The notes beneath the pieces are model-generated. The model was not told the DNA's origin. It saw only the letters and a list, made by a program, of their open reading frames with translations, and did not search any database. A stretch of 28,473 bases of DNA from Phlegmacium glaucopus (Eukaryota > Basidiomycota > Agaricomycetes > Agaricales > Cortinariaceae): positions 29,582 to 58,054 of the forward strand of contig MU130310.1 of NCBI GenBank assembly GCA_015039465.1. The letters are read 5' to 3'. Position 1 is the stretch's first letter, and the number at the start of each line of letters is the position of its first letter. Of this stretch, positions 10,787 to 20,488 are shown piece after piece. Made by a program: the position numbers and the translations under genes.

Positions 10787-13134
10787 CAGAGAGCCACCAG
10801 CGAACGGAAGAGCTTCAAACGCGACCCGTCATCCTTGGTGGGGAAAATACGTTCCAAAGCCTTTCGGTAGAGACCGCCCACCCTCTCCTCGTGGCTCACG
10901 ATCGATAAAGAAAGAAGGATTTCGTCGAGGATATCAAGCGGCCCTTTATTTGGGTGCAAAGTATGGACAACGGTACAGACGGTTGCTGCCCATATGAGAA
11001 GACCGTCTGCCAACTCAACAAGTTTGCCAAGCCTCTTTTCATCTGGGCGGGGTCCGTCCCACGTGAAGTCATCGAATTGCTCCTCAAAATATTTGCGGCA
11101 GATGGTCGTGGAAACGTGGTTAATTTATACAGAGTGGCAGCGCCGGTGATAACAGAGTCAATATCCGTTGAATGGCGGCTTGTCATGACAAGCTTCAAGG
11201 AGAGGGTAGGTGGATTGACTTGGCGGAGGGCTTTGAAAAATTGTTTCGAATGGACCCATTCATCCAGAGCATCGACGATGATGACAAGCGAACCGGCGTA
11301 TGCCAAGGAAGCCACAGGATTCACCAGGAAGTGGGTGAGATACTCATCAAGGCTTTGATGCGTACCAGAGCATTCATTAATAGCACGTGCTACTGCGGGT
11401 CTACAACCAGGATGCAAGCTGGAAAGTTCTCGGTCCATCATTCGGACGAGCTCCTTTGGATCAATATCGTTACCAATGGAAAAGTAAAGCGAATGTGCCG
11501 AGGATCCCTTCTCGCTTGACAAGGTCATCCCAGCCGCACCATGAATCCAGAAGAAACTCATACTCTCTGAATCTTCAATCCACCGCAAAGTATCTCCAAT
11601 CTCCTTCTCACGGCTGGCTTGGAAACGGTCATCCTGGGAGAATCTGTCGGAAGGCAAACGGGGTAGAGTTTCGAGTGAGAGGTCCTCTGTAATGGCGGTC
11701 AGAATATCTTGCAATAAAGAGTAATACGCGCATACCAATTTGGCGCGACATCTTCTCGAGATCAAGCTTGATGTTCATCCCGACTTGTGCCTGTGATGGG
11801 TCTTGTTTGAGGGATAGGCTCACTCAGCTATGGAAATGAACGTACGTTGAAACAACTGATTGCCGCCTTGAGATTTTCTTTCATCATTTCGATGGCGCCT
11901 TTGTCACAGCCTTGCTGCAGGAACCGAAAAAGGACGCTTCGCTTGCAAAAAATTTCAGCTTATTGAACAATGTCGGACAGCTTTCTGTAGAGAGATGTAT
12001 GAAATATTTGGAATTCAAGCTAGAGCGTAGGTGGCTTACTTTTGAAGAGTCTTAATCGCCTCAGTCCACTGCTGCTCCATTTGCTCCGGACAGCGCATGG
12101 CAATGCCGATAACACACTCCGCAGCGGTGATAGAAAGCCACCTCATCCATTCAAAATTATTACAGGCTTGCTAAATAAACGCATCGGCATCCCAAAGAAT
12201 CATATCAATGTAGAACTTACATCAGCTGCTTGAAGAAATCCGGCGACAACTCCAATGAGAGGATGAACCATTGGAATGGGGATCATTGAGCTGCCTGTTT
12301 TGATGATTTCCAACATCGGCAGAGCCACGCCTAAAGATTTGCTTCTAACTTTCGAAAAACAGCTGGAATCCTTCTGTTGTTCAATTGTCGAGATGTAGAG
12401 GTGGGCGATCTACAGCTAGGTGGTTAGGTTGTACCCGACGATACTGAAGGAGCTTATCACCCTGCTGGTCTCACGCGATGCTTTCTCCGGGTCGTTCGAG
12501 TCGACGGTTTTGATAGTCCTGAATAAGGAGGTCAGCTTTCACAATCAACTGGCGTCGAGTAGGAGGTATAAATACTCGAGCAACATCGTGATGGCTTGTT
12601 CCACATCAGCCCGAGCTACCGTCGGAGAATCCAAAGCCGCGATCAATCGAGTGATGAATCCGACGCAGTTTTGAACGATGTCTTCGAACTATGTGCCTAG
12701 TCAGGTCAACGCGGAACTGTAACGGGGGGATTCTCTTACATAGCCTTCTTCATGAAGATTCACGAGGATGAGCCATTGAAGATTAGAGGATTTATGGAGG
12801 ACATATGCCACATGAAGAACAACGAGATCGTACTGAGCGTTCGTGCTTCTGACTTCGACAAATTTCTTGGAAGGAGTTAAGGACGTCGGACTTTCAACCT
12901 CCACCAGGTTCTTGTCATCCTTGATATCTGGCACTCCAGCTCGAGTTCCAACCAAGATTGTTGGGGTAGCTGATTTGGATTGACTGACGAAGTCATCGCT
13001 TGTCGGTGTGTAGAGTGTAGGTATTGGGTTGACGAACGATCAGCCTGACGATCAAGCTGGTGATCAACACTAGTAGGTTTTGGACTGCGCGGACGAAAAG
13101 TTGGTGGTATTAACTCAATGAAGCGTTTCATCAT
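10759..13134 (-). pseudogene. NACHT/STAND (NLR-like) NTPase pseudogene
   Basis: Read on the minus strand from a start at 13134 (MMKRFIELIPPTFRPRSP). Fragments include a Ser/Thr/Pro-rich N-terminus, an acidic segment (SATPTILVGTRAGVPDIKD), helical segments (FEDIVQNCVGFITRLIAALD; MRWLSITAAECVIGIAMRC), then a NACHT domain from about 11560. Walker A is damaged: WIHGAAG is followed by MTLSSEK instead of the GKS/T step. Walker B (LVIIVDALDEW) and the TSRH sensor are kept. A frameshift near 11100-11130 puts RLGKLVELADGLLIWAATVC in another frame; it continues to a stop near 10759. Other shifts lie near 13040, and stops near 12554 and 11965. STAND proteins are signalling NTPases in fungal nonself recognition. 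No C-terminal repeat domain is present. Exon edges are uncertain; the family call is good. Confidence 0.8.
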
Positions 13135-13396
13135 GAGCGGTGATGAAACTTGAGAACGCTCTAAAGAATTTGTTGCGAAGGTACGAGGCAATTCAATGTT
13201 TACCGGTTACTGCCAATGCTTGTCGATAGCGTTGGGGTCATCATTAACACTCAAACGAAGCACTGTTTCAAAGTAGTCTAGATCAGTGTATCTTTGACCC
13301 AGCGCGGATTGCCGAATCATGTACCCTTCAGCGCTTCTGGATCTCTGCAATTCCTGGCATTTCAAGCGAATGGAGGACATTCAGTAAGTCATCGAT

Positions 13397-13418
13397 TCAT
13401 CTGACATCAGATAACGTC
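13397..13418. promoter_or_regulatory. Conserved palindromic upstream element (copy 1)
   Basis: Twenty-two bases identical to those at 17554-17575, with the inverted repeat ATCTGA-CA-TCAGAT at the core, 128 bp before the propeller-kinase ATG. Identity stands out against diverged surrounding leader sequence. This is a candidate activator site; it may simply mark the duplication edge. Confidence 0.4.
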
Positions 13419-13545
13419 AAACATTTGTTGAACATTAGTTCTTCTCTGCCAAGTAACATATTGCCCGGTGATCACCTTCTGCAGACGTTCTTTATACACG
13501 CTGCATAAACACCCGACTCCCTCATTATCTTCACCCTCTTGTATC

Positions 13546-15738
13546 ATGGAAAATTCCTTCAGATACGTTTTCATCGAGACAAAGAGCTGGTTCATGGGGC
13601 CATCCCACTCATCTCTCTCCTTCTCATCAGACGGAACGACTATAGCTGGGTCAATGCCCGTGAACAGCCCAAACTACATCAAGGGCAAAGTCCAGTTCTG
13701 GGATACAGCCACTGGCGCCCCTACCTCGTCATTCAACGACTGCACATTCGTGGTCTTTTCGCCAACTGACCCGGATATGACCGCCATCATGGGATCGGAC
13801 TGGTTCCATATGGCGCAACGGGATTCACCTGGAGGAAGGACGTGGAGCCTAATACAGGGAAAAAGTCTCCGCATTCCTGACGCTGTGATGTCTACTTTCA
13901 GATCTGACGGCAAGACGATGACCGTGGTAGCCTTTAGTCCACGGCTGTGTGGTGTGGACTCAACTAACTTTACGCCTTTCCGGGTGTATGTTGAGGCCTA
14001 TCATTCCAACGTAACGAGTATCGCCTCCTGTCCTCTTGAACCCGACTCGTTCATTGTTGGTCGCGGGAATGGAGAGCTTAACGTTGTATCATACACCTTT
14101 AACACCAACACCATCAAGTTGCAATGCCGACTCACCCCAGTCGGGTTTCTGCTTGCGCGTGGTCGCAGGATAGAAAGTGGATCGCGACAGGCGACAAAGA
14201 TGGTGATATTCGTCTTTGGGATGCACGTGCTACGACTATCATCACACTCGCGACGAATCTACCTCCTTATCGATTCGGCGTCATCACCCCCCTTATCTTT
14301 TTGGCGGACAGCACTGCACTTATAATTCTAGGTGGTAGCTATCTTACTGTGTGGGACATTGCAAAAGGTGTATATGTTGAGAACTCTGGGTTGCCGGCTA
14401 TGGCGATGAACGTATTGTTGGATGGCCCTCGGAATCGTGTTGCCGTGGCCGTTGACGATATGATTTTTTTTTACGAGCTTAAGCTGCCCCAGCAGCGGCT
14501 ACCGGCCCAGCAGAAACTACCACAGCAGAGGCTACCGGTTCGGGAGAAGCTACCCCAGCAGATGCTACCGGGCCAGCAGAAGCTTCCCCACCACAATCGC
14601 CAGAGCCTGAGGAATGGAAAACCTTCTATCCCGTCCGAACTTGCAGAATTTGATATCACAACTAAGGTCATGAAATCGAAACCAGGCCCTTTTGTCAACC
14701 TCTACTTCGATATCTACCGTGGTGTATGGAACTTCGACACACCACGCGTTTTGCAGCACGCTGTCACGATCAAGGCACTACGTTCTGCCTTTAATCCACG
14801 CAGAAAGACACAAGAAAGGCAGGATTTTGAAGATGTACGTGAATTTAAACTTTGATATTTATATATCCATTCACGGTATTTTTTACCAAGCTCTTCACTG
14901 GTCGTCTAGTTAGGTGGTCGAACCTGTCACACGATAACCTTCTTCCGTTATTGGGTTTTGGTAGATTTCCTGCAATCATCACATCGTGGACGACAAACGG
15001 TGCGCATGAACTTATAGTCTATCAACTTGTTCGAAATGTGCTCATCTGTAATAGGTCTTCTAAGTGAATACATCAAATCAGATGAGGAGTACGACAAGAT
15101 GCAACTGGTCGTTGGCGTAGCCAGAGGCGTGGCCTACCTTCACTGTGAGTTATGTCTTGCTCTTGTTATCCTTAGTAGTTATATTTTCTTCCTCAGCGGA
15201 AGACATTGTTCATTCGGATATACGAGGGGTATATGTTGGTTCAAAGTTTATAATGTTAGCAACAAAATCCGAAATTCATACTAGTCAAGTTTTTTGGTCG
15301 ATGAGCTCGGAAATGCACGCCTGGCTGACCCCGGGCTACATTCCGTTCTCATCAACAGTCCTTTAATAGCTAGTGGGACATTGAATGTCTCATATCGCTG
15401 GATGGCACCAGAATTATTGAAGAATTCATCTGCAAAAGCTACTTTTGCGACAGATGTCTATTCTGTTACGATGACCTCCTTAGTATTTCTTTTCATATTC
15501 AACTTCGTTAGCATTGTGGATAATACATTTCCCTTAGGAAATCTTCACGGCGAGCGATCCGTTCGACGGTGATAGCGACGCTCTAGTTGCAAGCCAGGTT
15601 CTTCAGAACCAGCGTCCCGAAAGGCCCGAGGATATCGATGATATTCTCTGGTCCTTGTGGAGTGAAGGATGGAATCGGGATGCTGCGAAACGCCCAGACA
15701 TGGAAAGCTATGTGAATCGCTTGGCTCAGTTGGTGTGA
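13546..15738 (+). pseudogene. WD40 propeller-TKL kinase-like gene, copy 1, frameshifted
   Basis: Paralogue of 17645-19824 with the same six-exon plan: 13546-14834, 14891-14999, 15055-15144, 15197-15228, 15285-15482, 15538-15738. Compared with copy 2, ten bases are missing at about 14143, between blades 4 and 5, which breaks the frame. An ATG at 14124 in the downstream frame could give a shortened protein from blade 5 onward. The kinase half is open throughout. It keeps the beta-3 lysine (VTIK) and HSDIRG, but the catalytic-loop Asn is Ser (SSFLVDE against SNFLVDE in copy 2), and DFG is DPG. The linker has three 33-bp repeats at 14484-14582. The frameshift and Asn loss suggest decay after duplication. 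Confidence 0.85.
14484..14582 (+). repeat. 3 x 33-bp coding minisatellite in linker
   Basis: Three 11-residue units of the form LPQQRLPAQQK, LPQQRLPVREK and LPQQMLPGQQK sit between the propeller and kinase domains of copy 1. Copy 2 has a diverged, non-periodic P/Q/L-rich stretch at the same place, so the linker changes quickly. Confidence 0.85.
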
Positions 15739-16282
15739 ATGGGGTTTCACTCTGTTATCAAATCTCCTAGTCTTTCTTGCGAAACTGGTGTGTTCCAAAG
15801 TCTGTCGTTCTTTCATCAGAACTGATTACTTACAGGGTTGGTTTAGTTTCCACCATGCTTCGGTATCATCGTCATCTCCGGGAAAACAGTGCTGTATTGC
15901 TGTTCACTTTCATAATGGATTCTCTTGAATGTAATATTTATGCTTTTTGAGTCAATGGTTATTTTTTCTTTTCTCTTTTTTCTTACTTTTAGTACCTGAG
16001 TTTCAAGCAATAATATTTTGAATAAAATATGTTACTAACAACTATTCGCAAGAGTGGCTCTGATAGGATGTAACATTCGCAGATGACCTTGGCCATCACG
16101 TACCAATTGCCAGTCACAACAATTGAAGAATGGGGACTCAGGGAGGGTGGCAAATGATGCACAGAGAGACTTGAAGGTTGGAATAGGTGTGTATTTTATT
16201 AGGAGTCTTATTCATATAGGACTCAATTTTTTTTCTTTTTTTTTTTCGGGAACTTCATTTATTGCCCATTGTGGCAGACCAT
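15739..16282. other. 3' flank of propeller-kinase copy 1
   Basis: Up to about 16096 this is similar to the region after copy 2 (to about 20197), so the duplicated block runs roughly 360 bp past the stop codon. The rest is unique AT-rich DNA with no gene visible. Confidence 0.5.
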
Positions 16283-16462
16283 TAGGGATGCCGAAGTTTG
16301 GTTCTGAACCAGTCCAGAGAACCAGAACCAGCTGAACCGAACCGTGGTTCTGGTTCGGTTCTGGTTCTGGTTCACCCCCAGCCATCTGGTTCTGGTTCTG
16401 GTTCTGGATTGGCCAGAAATCTGAGAACCAGTTCTGAACCGGTTCGAACCGGTTCTGAACCA
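16283..16462. mobile_element. Truncated hAT-like MITE with TGGTTC repeats
   Basis: The left end, tagggatgccgaagtttgg, aligns closely with the left terminus of the complete element at 27163 (tagtgatggccaagttcag). It runs into (TGGTTC)n and gaaccggttcgaacc arrays. No matching right terminus or 8-bp target duplication is found, so the right end is probably lost. Confidence 0.55.
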
Positions 16463-17029
16463 CTTTATCCCAAGGCAAATACTTAAGTAAGATATCTACT
16501 TATTTGCATATTAAATGACACATTGTACCTGTATCTATAATGAAAATATTTATCCAAGTCACCAACACTATATATTTCCAATTAGAAGTACATCATTCTT
16601 TGGTCTGGTGTTACATTCCGTTATACATTACTCCGGTCCAGCTCTGTCGGAGTTGTTTCCGGTAGTCCGTACTCCATTCCAGTACTTTCCCTTGTCTCCG
16701 GTTCTACTCTGCTTATGTCCAACTCTGAGACTTTTCCATGTCATTCCGGCTCTTCCGACGTCACTCCAAACTCATTACCACTTCTTCACCACTACCACTA
16801 TTCTTTGTCATCATCCTTCCCACCATCAGTCAGCATACCCGCCATGGATTATTCACCCAAGAATGCAGGACCTTTTCCGGGAGCAGAACGCAGCACTTAT
16901 ATTTATATTCTATATTTCGGTTTCTATTCCTTTTATAGTAAGAACTCTGTTGAGGGGGGGTTGCCGTCATCAGTGCCATGGCCTAAGAAAGAAAAAAAAA
17001 ACCAAAGTAAGGTATTTACTGTTGTCGCG
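16463..17029. other. Spacer with G7-TTGCC box, no supported gene
   Basis: A 190-codon frame from 16515 runs through this stretch into the inverted-repeat arm. It is rich in His, Pro and Phe, resembles nothing known and has low-complexity parts, so I do not call a gene. An imperfect palindrome lies near 16473-16505. The G7-TTGCC box at 16954-16965 repeats the edge of the hairpin at 621-642. Confidence 0.4.
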
Positions 17030-17351
17030 TTCATGGGTCATTGTTGTCCGAGGTGACGTGGCAGGTGGAAGTGGTGATCTGTTGTGACCTGGTGATGTGG
17101 TGACATTGTTGAATGTTTGCAAGGTTTAGGGCTGGGCTGTTGAACTTGAAAGAAATGAGAAAAAAAAATCAAGCTTACATAAACCAGGTATGGTAACAGC
17201 TACAAAGTATTGTGTAGTCCAGTGTAGTCCCGTGTTATCGCTACAGAGCAACACCAGCTGTCTATACAGTACTAGACAACGCTCCCACACTATGGGATGC
17301 TATAGGCTTAGCCCATTTGTTATGGCGTGTTATGATTAAAAATCGGAGTTT
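17030..17351. repeat. Long inverted repeat, left arm
   Basis: Nearly identical to the reverse complement of 28142-28473. The inner border is sharp: similarity ends right after aatcggagttt. Differences include an extra gatgtggt-like unit in the right arm. No protein is encoded. It could be a TIR of a large element or one of two oppositely inserted copies of a non-autonomous repeat. Confidence 0.85.
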
Positions 17352-17553
17352 TGATGTGGCTAATGAATTGACACAAGTGGGGGGATAATGTGCGTTCCGT
17401 CGGTAGTTTGGTCAGGTTTCGTACCTCTCTGCCTCCTCGTATCATTTCACGTTGAGCGTTCTCGTTCTTTTTTGGAGCGGTCTCCACCCTCATTTTGTAG
17501 GATTTTATGCTTGATGCGCCGGCAAACGCCGTGTTCTACTTTTAGGCATGTAG
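17352..17553. other. Spacer upstream of propeller-kinase copy 2
   Basis: Unique sequence between the inverted-repeat arm and the conserved upstream element. No gene is seen. Confidence 0.4.
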
Positions 17554-17588
17554 TCATCTGACATCAGATAACGTCGATGCAGTATAAA
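17554..17588 (+). promoter_or_regulatory. Conserved palindromic element and TATA box (copy 2)
   Basis: The 22-base element shared with 13397-13418 (core ATCTGA-CA-TCAGAT) is followed 7 bp later by TATAAA at 17583-17588, about 57 bp before the ATG at 17645. The spacing is compatible with a compact promoter. Activity is inferred. Confidence 0.45.
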
Positions 17589-17644
17589 CCCGAGCTTTCG
17601 TCTAATCGTCCTCATCAGATCACAGAAACCCCCTCTCTTGTATC

Positions 17645-19824
17645 ATGGCAAATTCTTTCAAATACGTGTTCGTCGAGACGGACTCCTGGTTCATTGGGCC
17701 ATTCTACACCTCTCTTTCTTTCTCATCACACGGAGGGACTATAGCTGGGTCAATGGTCATAAACAGCCCAAACTACAGTGGTGGCCATGTCGACTTCTGG
17801 CGCGGCGGTACCCATACCTCGACATTTACCGACTGGTCATTTGTGGTCTTCTCACCAACTGACCCGGACATGGCTATCGTCGCGACAGAGAAAGACTTTC
17901 AAATGATGAAACGGGATTCAGGAGAGGGGTGGAGGCTATGGGGAACACGTGTTAACTTATATAACAGTGTGATGCCTACTTTCAGATCTGACGGCAAGAC
18001 AATTACAGGGCCAAGCTATGATGGACGTCTTTATGAATACGACTCAACTAACATTACGTCTGTGCTGAGGTATACTGAGAAGTCTACTTTCATAGTGACG
18101 AGTGTCGCCGACTGTCCGCTTGAACCCGAGTTGCTCATTGTTGGTCGCGACAATGGACAGCTTGATATTGTATCATACCCTGATGTCAAGAACGCTAAGT
18201 TCAAGTTGCATTGCAAACTCACCCCAGTCGGTTCTGTAAGGGTTTCTGCTTGTGCATGGTCACAGGACAGAAAATGGATTGCGACAGGCGACGACGTTGG
18301 TGACATCCGTCTTTGGAATGCAGGTGTTACGACTAGCATCTCACTCGCGAGGATACTACCCCGTCTTCAATCCAGTCCCGTCACCTCCCTTATCTTTGTT
18401 CCGGACGGCACTGCACTTATAATTCTTTGTGGTGGATATCTTACTGTGTGGGATATTGCCAAAGGCGTATATGTCTCCAACTCTGGGCTGTCAGCTACGG
18501 CGATGAACATAGCCTTGGATGGTCCTCGGAATCGTGTTGCCGTGGCCGTTGACGACATGATCATTTTATACGAGCTCAAGCTACCCCAACAGAGGCTAGT
18601 ACCCTTTCATCCGCTACAAATGGTATCCGGACCCCAGCAGATGCTACCGAGCCAGCAGAGACTTCCCCACCACAATCACCAGAGGAAAGGAAAACCTTCT
18701 ATCCCGATCGAACTTGCAGAATTCGATATCACCAAGAACATCGTGAAATTGAAACCAGACCCTTTTGTTAGCCTCTACTTTGATATCTACCGTGGCGCAT
18801 GGAATTTCGACACACCACGCGTTTTCCAGCTCGCTGTCACGATCAAGGCACTACGTCCTGGCTTTAATCCACGCACCAAGACACAAGAAAGGCAGGATTT
18901 TGAAGATGTACGTAAATTTAAACTTTGATCCTATCCTTTATGTATTCATTCACGGTATTTTTTACCAAGCTATTCACCGACTGTCTAGTTACGTGGTCGA
19001 ACTTGTCACACGATAACCTCCTTCCGTTATTGGGTATTAGTATGGACTTTGGTAGATTTCCCGCATTCGTCACATCGTGGACGACAAATGGTGCGCAGGA
19101 ACTTACAGTCTATCAATCTTTCCGAATTGTTCATCTGTAATAGGTCTTTTAAGTGAATACATCAAATCGGATGAGGAGTATGACAAGATGCAACTAGTCG
19201 TTGGCGTAGCCAGGGGCGTTGCGTACCTTCACTGTGAGTTGTGTCTTGTTCTTCTTATCCTCAGCAGTTATCTCCTCTTCCTCAGCGGAAGGCATTGTTC
19301 ATTCGGATATACGAGGGGTATGTTGATTCAAGTTTTATAATGTTCGCAATGAAATCTAAAATCCATAGTAGTCAAATTTTTTGGTCGACGAGCTCGGAAA
19401 TGCACGTCTGGCTGACCCTGGGCTACTTCCCATTCTCGCCAACAGTCCTTTAATTTCTAGTGGGACAATGAATGTCTCATATCGCTGGATGGCACCAGAA
19501 TTGTTGAAGAACTCATCAGCACAAGCTACTTTCGCCACAGATGTCTATTCTGTTACGATGACTTCCTTGGTATTTGCTTTCATATTCAAGTTGTTAGCAT
19601 TATTGTTGATAAATATCCTGTAGGAAATCTTCACGGCGAGCGCTCCGTTTGAAGGTCATAGCGACGCTATGGTTCCAAGCCAGGTTGTTCAGAACCAACG
19701 CCCTGATAAACCCGACGACATCGAAGATGAACTCTGGTCCTTGTGGGGTGAAGGGTGGAACCAGGATGCCACGGAACGCCCGGACATGGAAAGTTATGTG
19801 GATCGCTTGGTTCAGTTGGTGTGA
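17645..19824 (+). CDS. WD40 propeller-TKL kinase-like fusion protein, copy 2
   Basis: Six exons, all in phase: 17645-18907, 18970-19090, 19144-19233, 19286-19317, 19372-19569, 19624-19824; introns 52-62 bp; 634 aa. Residues 20-311 form about seven WD-like blades; blade 5 (VSACAWSQDRKWIATG, then DIRLWNA) and blade 6 (VTSLIF to LTVWDI) are clearest. A P/Q/L-rich linker (312-350) leads to a TKL-like kinase domain (about 372-634). Kept features: Lys401 (VTIK), LSHDNLLPLLG, HSDIRGSN with Asp499 and Asn504, YRWMAPE (539-545), DVYS. Lost or changed: the Gly-rich loop (FVSLYFDIYRG), the alpha-C Glu (Leu instead) and DFG (DPG, 517-519). No signal peptide or membrane helix is seen. Reduced or absent kinase activity is likely but unproven; the propeller may bind a partner. 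It lies within the segment bounded by the 17030/28473 inverted repeat. Confidence 0.88.
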
Positions 19825-20286
19825 ATTGGGTTTCATCCCGTTCTCTAATCTCCTAGTCTTGCTTGCGAAATTGGTGTGTTCCAAAGTCTGTCGTTCCTTT
19901 CATCAGAACTGATTACTTACAGGGTTGGATTAGTTTCCACCTGCTTCGGTATTCTCGTCATCTCCAGGAACACAGTGTTGTATTGCTGTCCGCTTTCATA
20001 ATGAATTCTCTTGAGTTTAAGGAATGTAATGAATGTAAGATTTATGCTTTTTGGAACAATGATTATTTTTTCGTTTCTCCGCTTTGTTACTTTTAGTACC
20101 TGAGCTTCGAGCGATATCTCAAATAAAATATCTTACTAACAACTATTCGCGAAAGTGGCTCTGATAGGATAGGACATGCCCAGATGACCTTGGCCATCTG
20201 CTAGTCAAATCTCTTTCAAAGAACGTTCATCGACCGTTGAGCTGTGGGTCATTGAGTTGAGTTCGATGATGGTGGTGCTAGTAGTG
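19825..20286. other. 3' flank of propeller-kinase copy 2
   Basis: Similar to 15739-16096 up to about 20197, then unique until the NACHT fragment. No gene is visible. Confidence 0.5.
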
Positions 20287-20488
20287 GAACCCGTATGTGG
20301 CGTTGGATGATTCTTATCGTCCCGATGACGATATCAAGTTGTTTCTCCAATCAAGATTTGACGAAATTGAGCAGAACCATCCCTTACGCAACCTCCTTCC
20401 TCCCAAATGGCCGTCAGATTTTGAGCTCGTTCCAAAAATCATCTGGGCAGTTCATTTACGCTTCAACGGTCATGAAATATCTCGATTC
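20287..20488 (+). pseudogene. NACHT-domain fragment
   Basis: Encodes VALDDSYRPDDDIKLFL, RFDEIEQNHPLRNLLPP and, after one extra base near 20433, KSSGQFIYASTVMKYL. This is the segment that follows the nucleotide-binding core in many mushroom NACHT/STAND proteins. Walker motifs are absent, so only a piece was carried here. It belongs to a different subfamily (GQFIYASTV) from the pseudogene at 10759-13134 (ADGLLIWAATVC). It joins the GH16 fragment without a spacer. Confidence 0.75.

Noticed and set aside
11172..11519. Plus-strand frames of 115 and 134 codons
   Set aside because: Antisense to the NACHT pseudogene, whose Walker B and sensor motifs read on the minus strand.
13674..13913. Minus-strand frame of 79 codons
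   Set aside because: Antisense shadow of the propeller region of propeller-kinase copy 1.
14835..14909. Alternative intron 1 acceptor (ctag at 14906-14909) in the propeller-kinase gene
   Set aside because: It puts the following kinase exon out of frame in both copies; the acceptor at 14889-14890 (and 18968-18969) restores WSNLSHDNLLPLLG.
16420..16460. tRNA-like ggttcgaacc (T-loop type) motif; the same near 27300
   Set aside because: Part of the GGTTC repeat arrays of the MITEs; no acceptor stem or anticodon arm fits around it.
16515..17087. 190-codon open frame
   Set aside because: Resembles no protein, is rich in His/Pro/Phe, and ends inside the inverted-repeat arm.
17170..17345. Possible structured ncRNA in the inverted-repeat arm (ctgtctatacag and nearby dyads)
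   Set aside because: Short dyads only; the arm is better explained as a transposon-type repeat and there is no promoter or terminator evidence.
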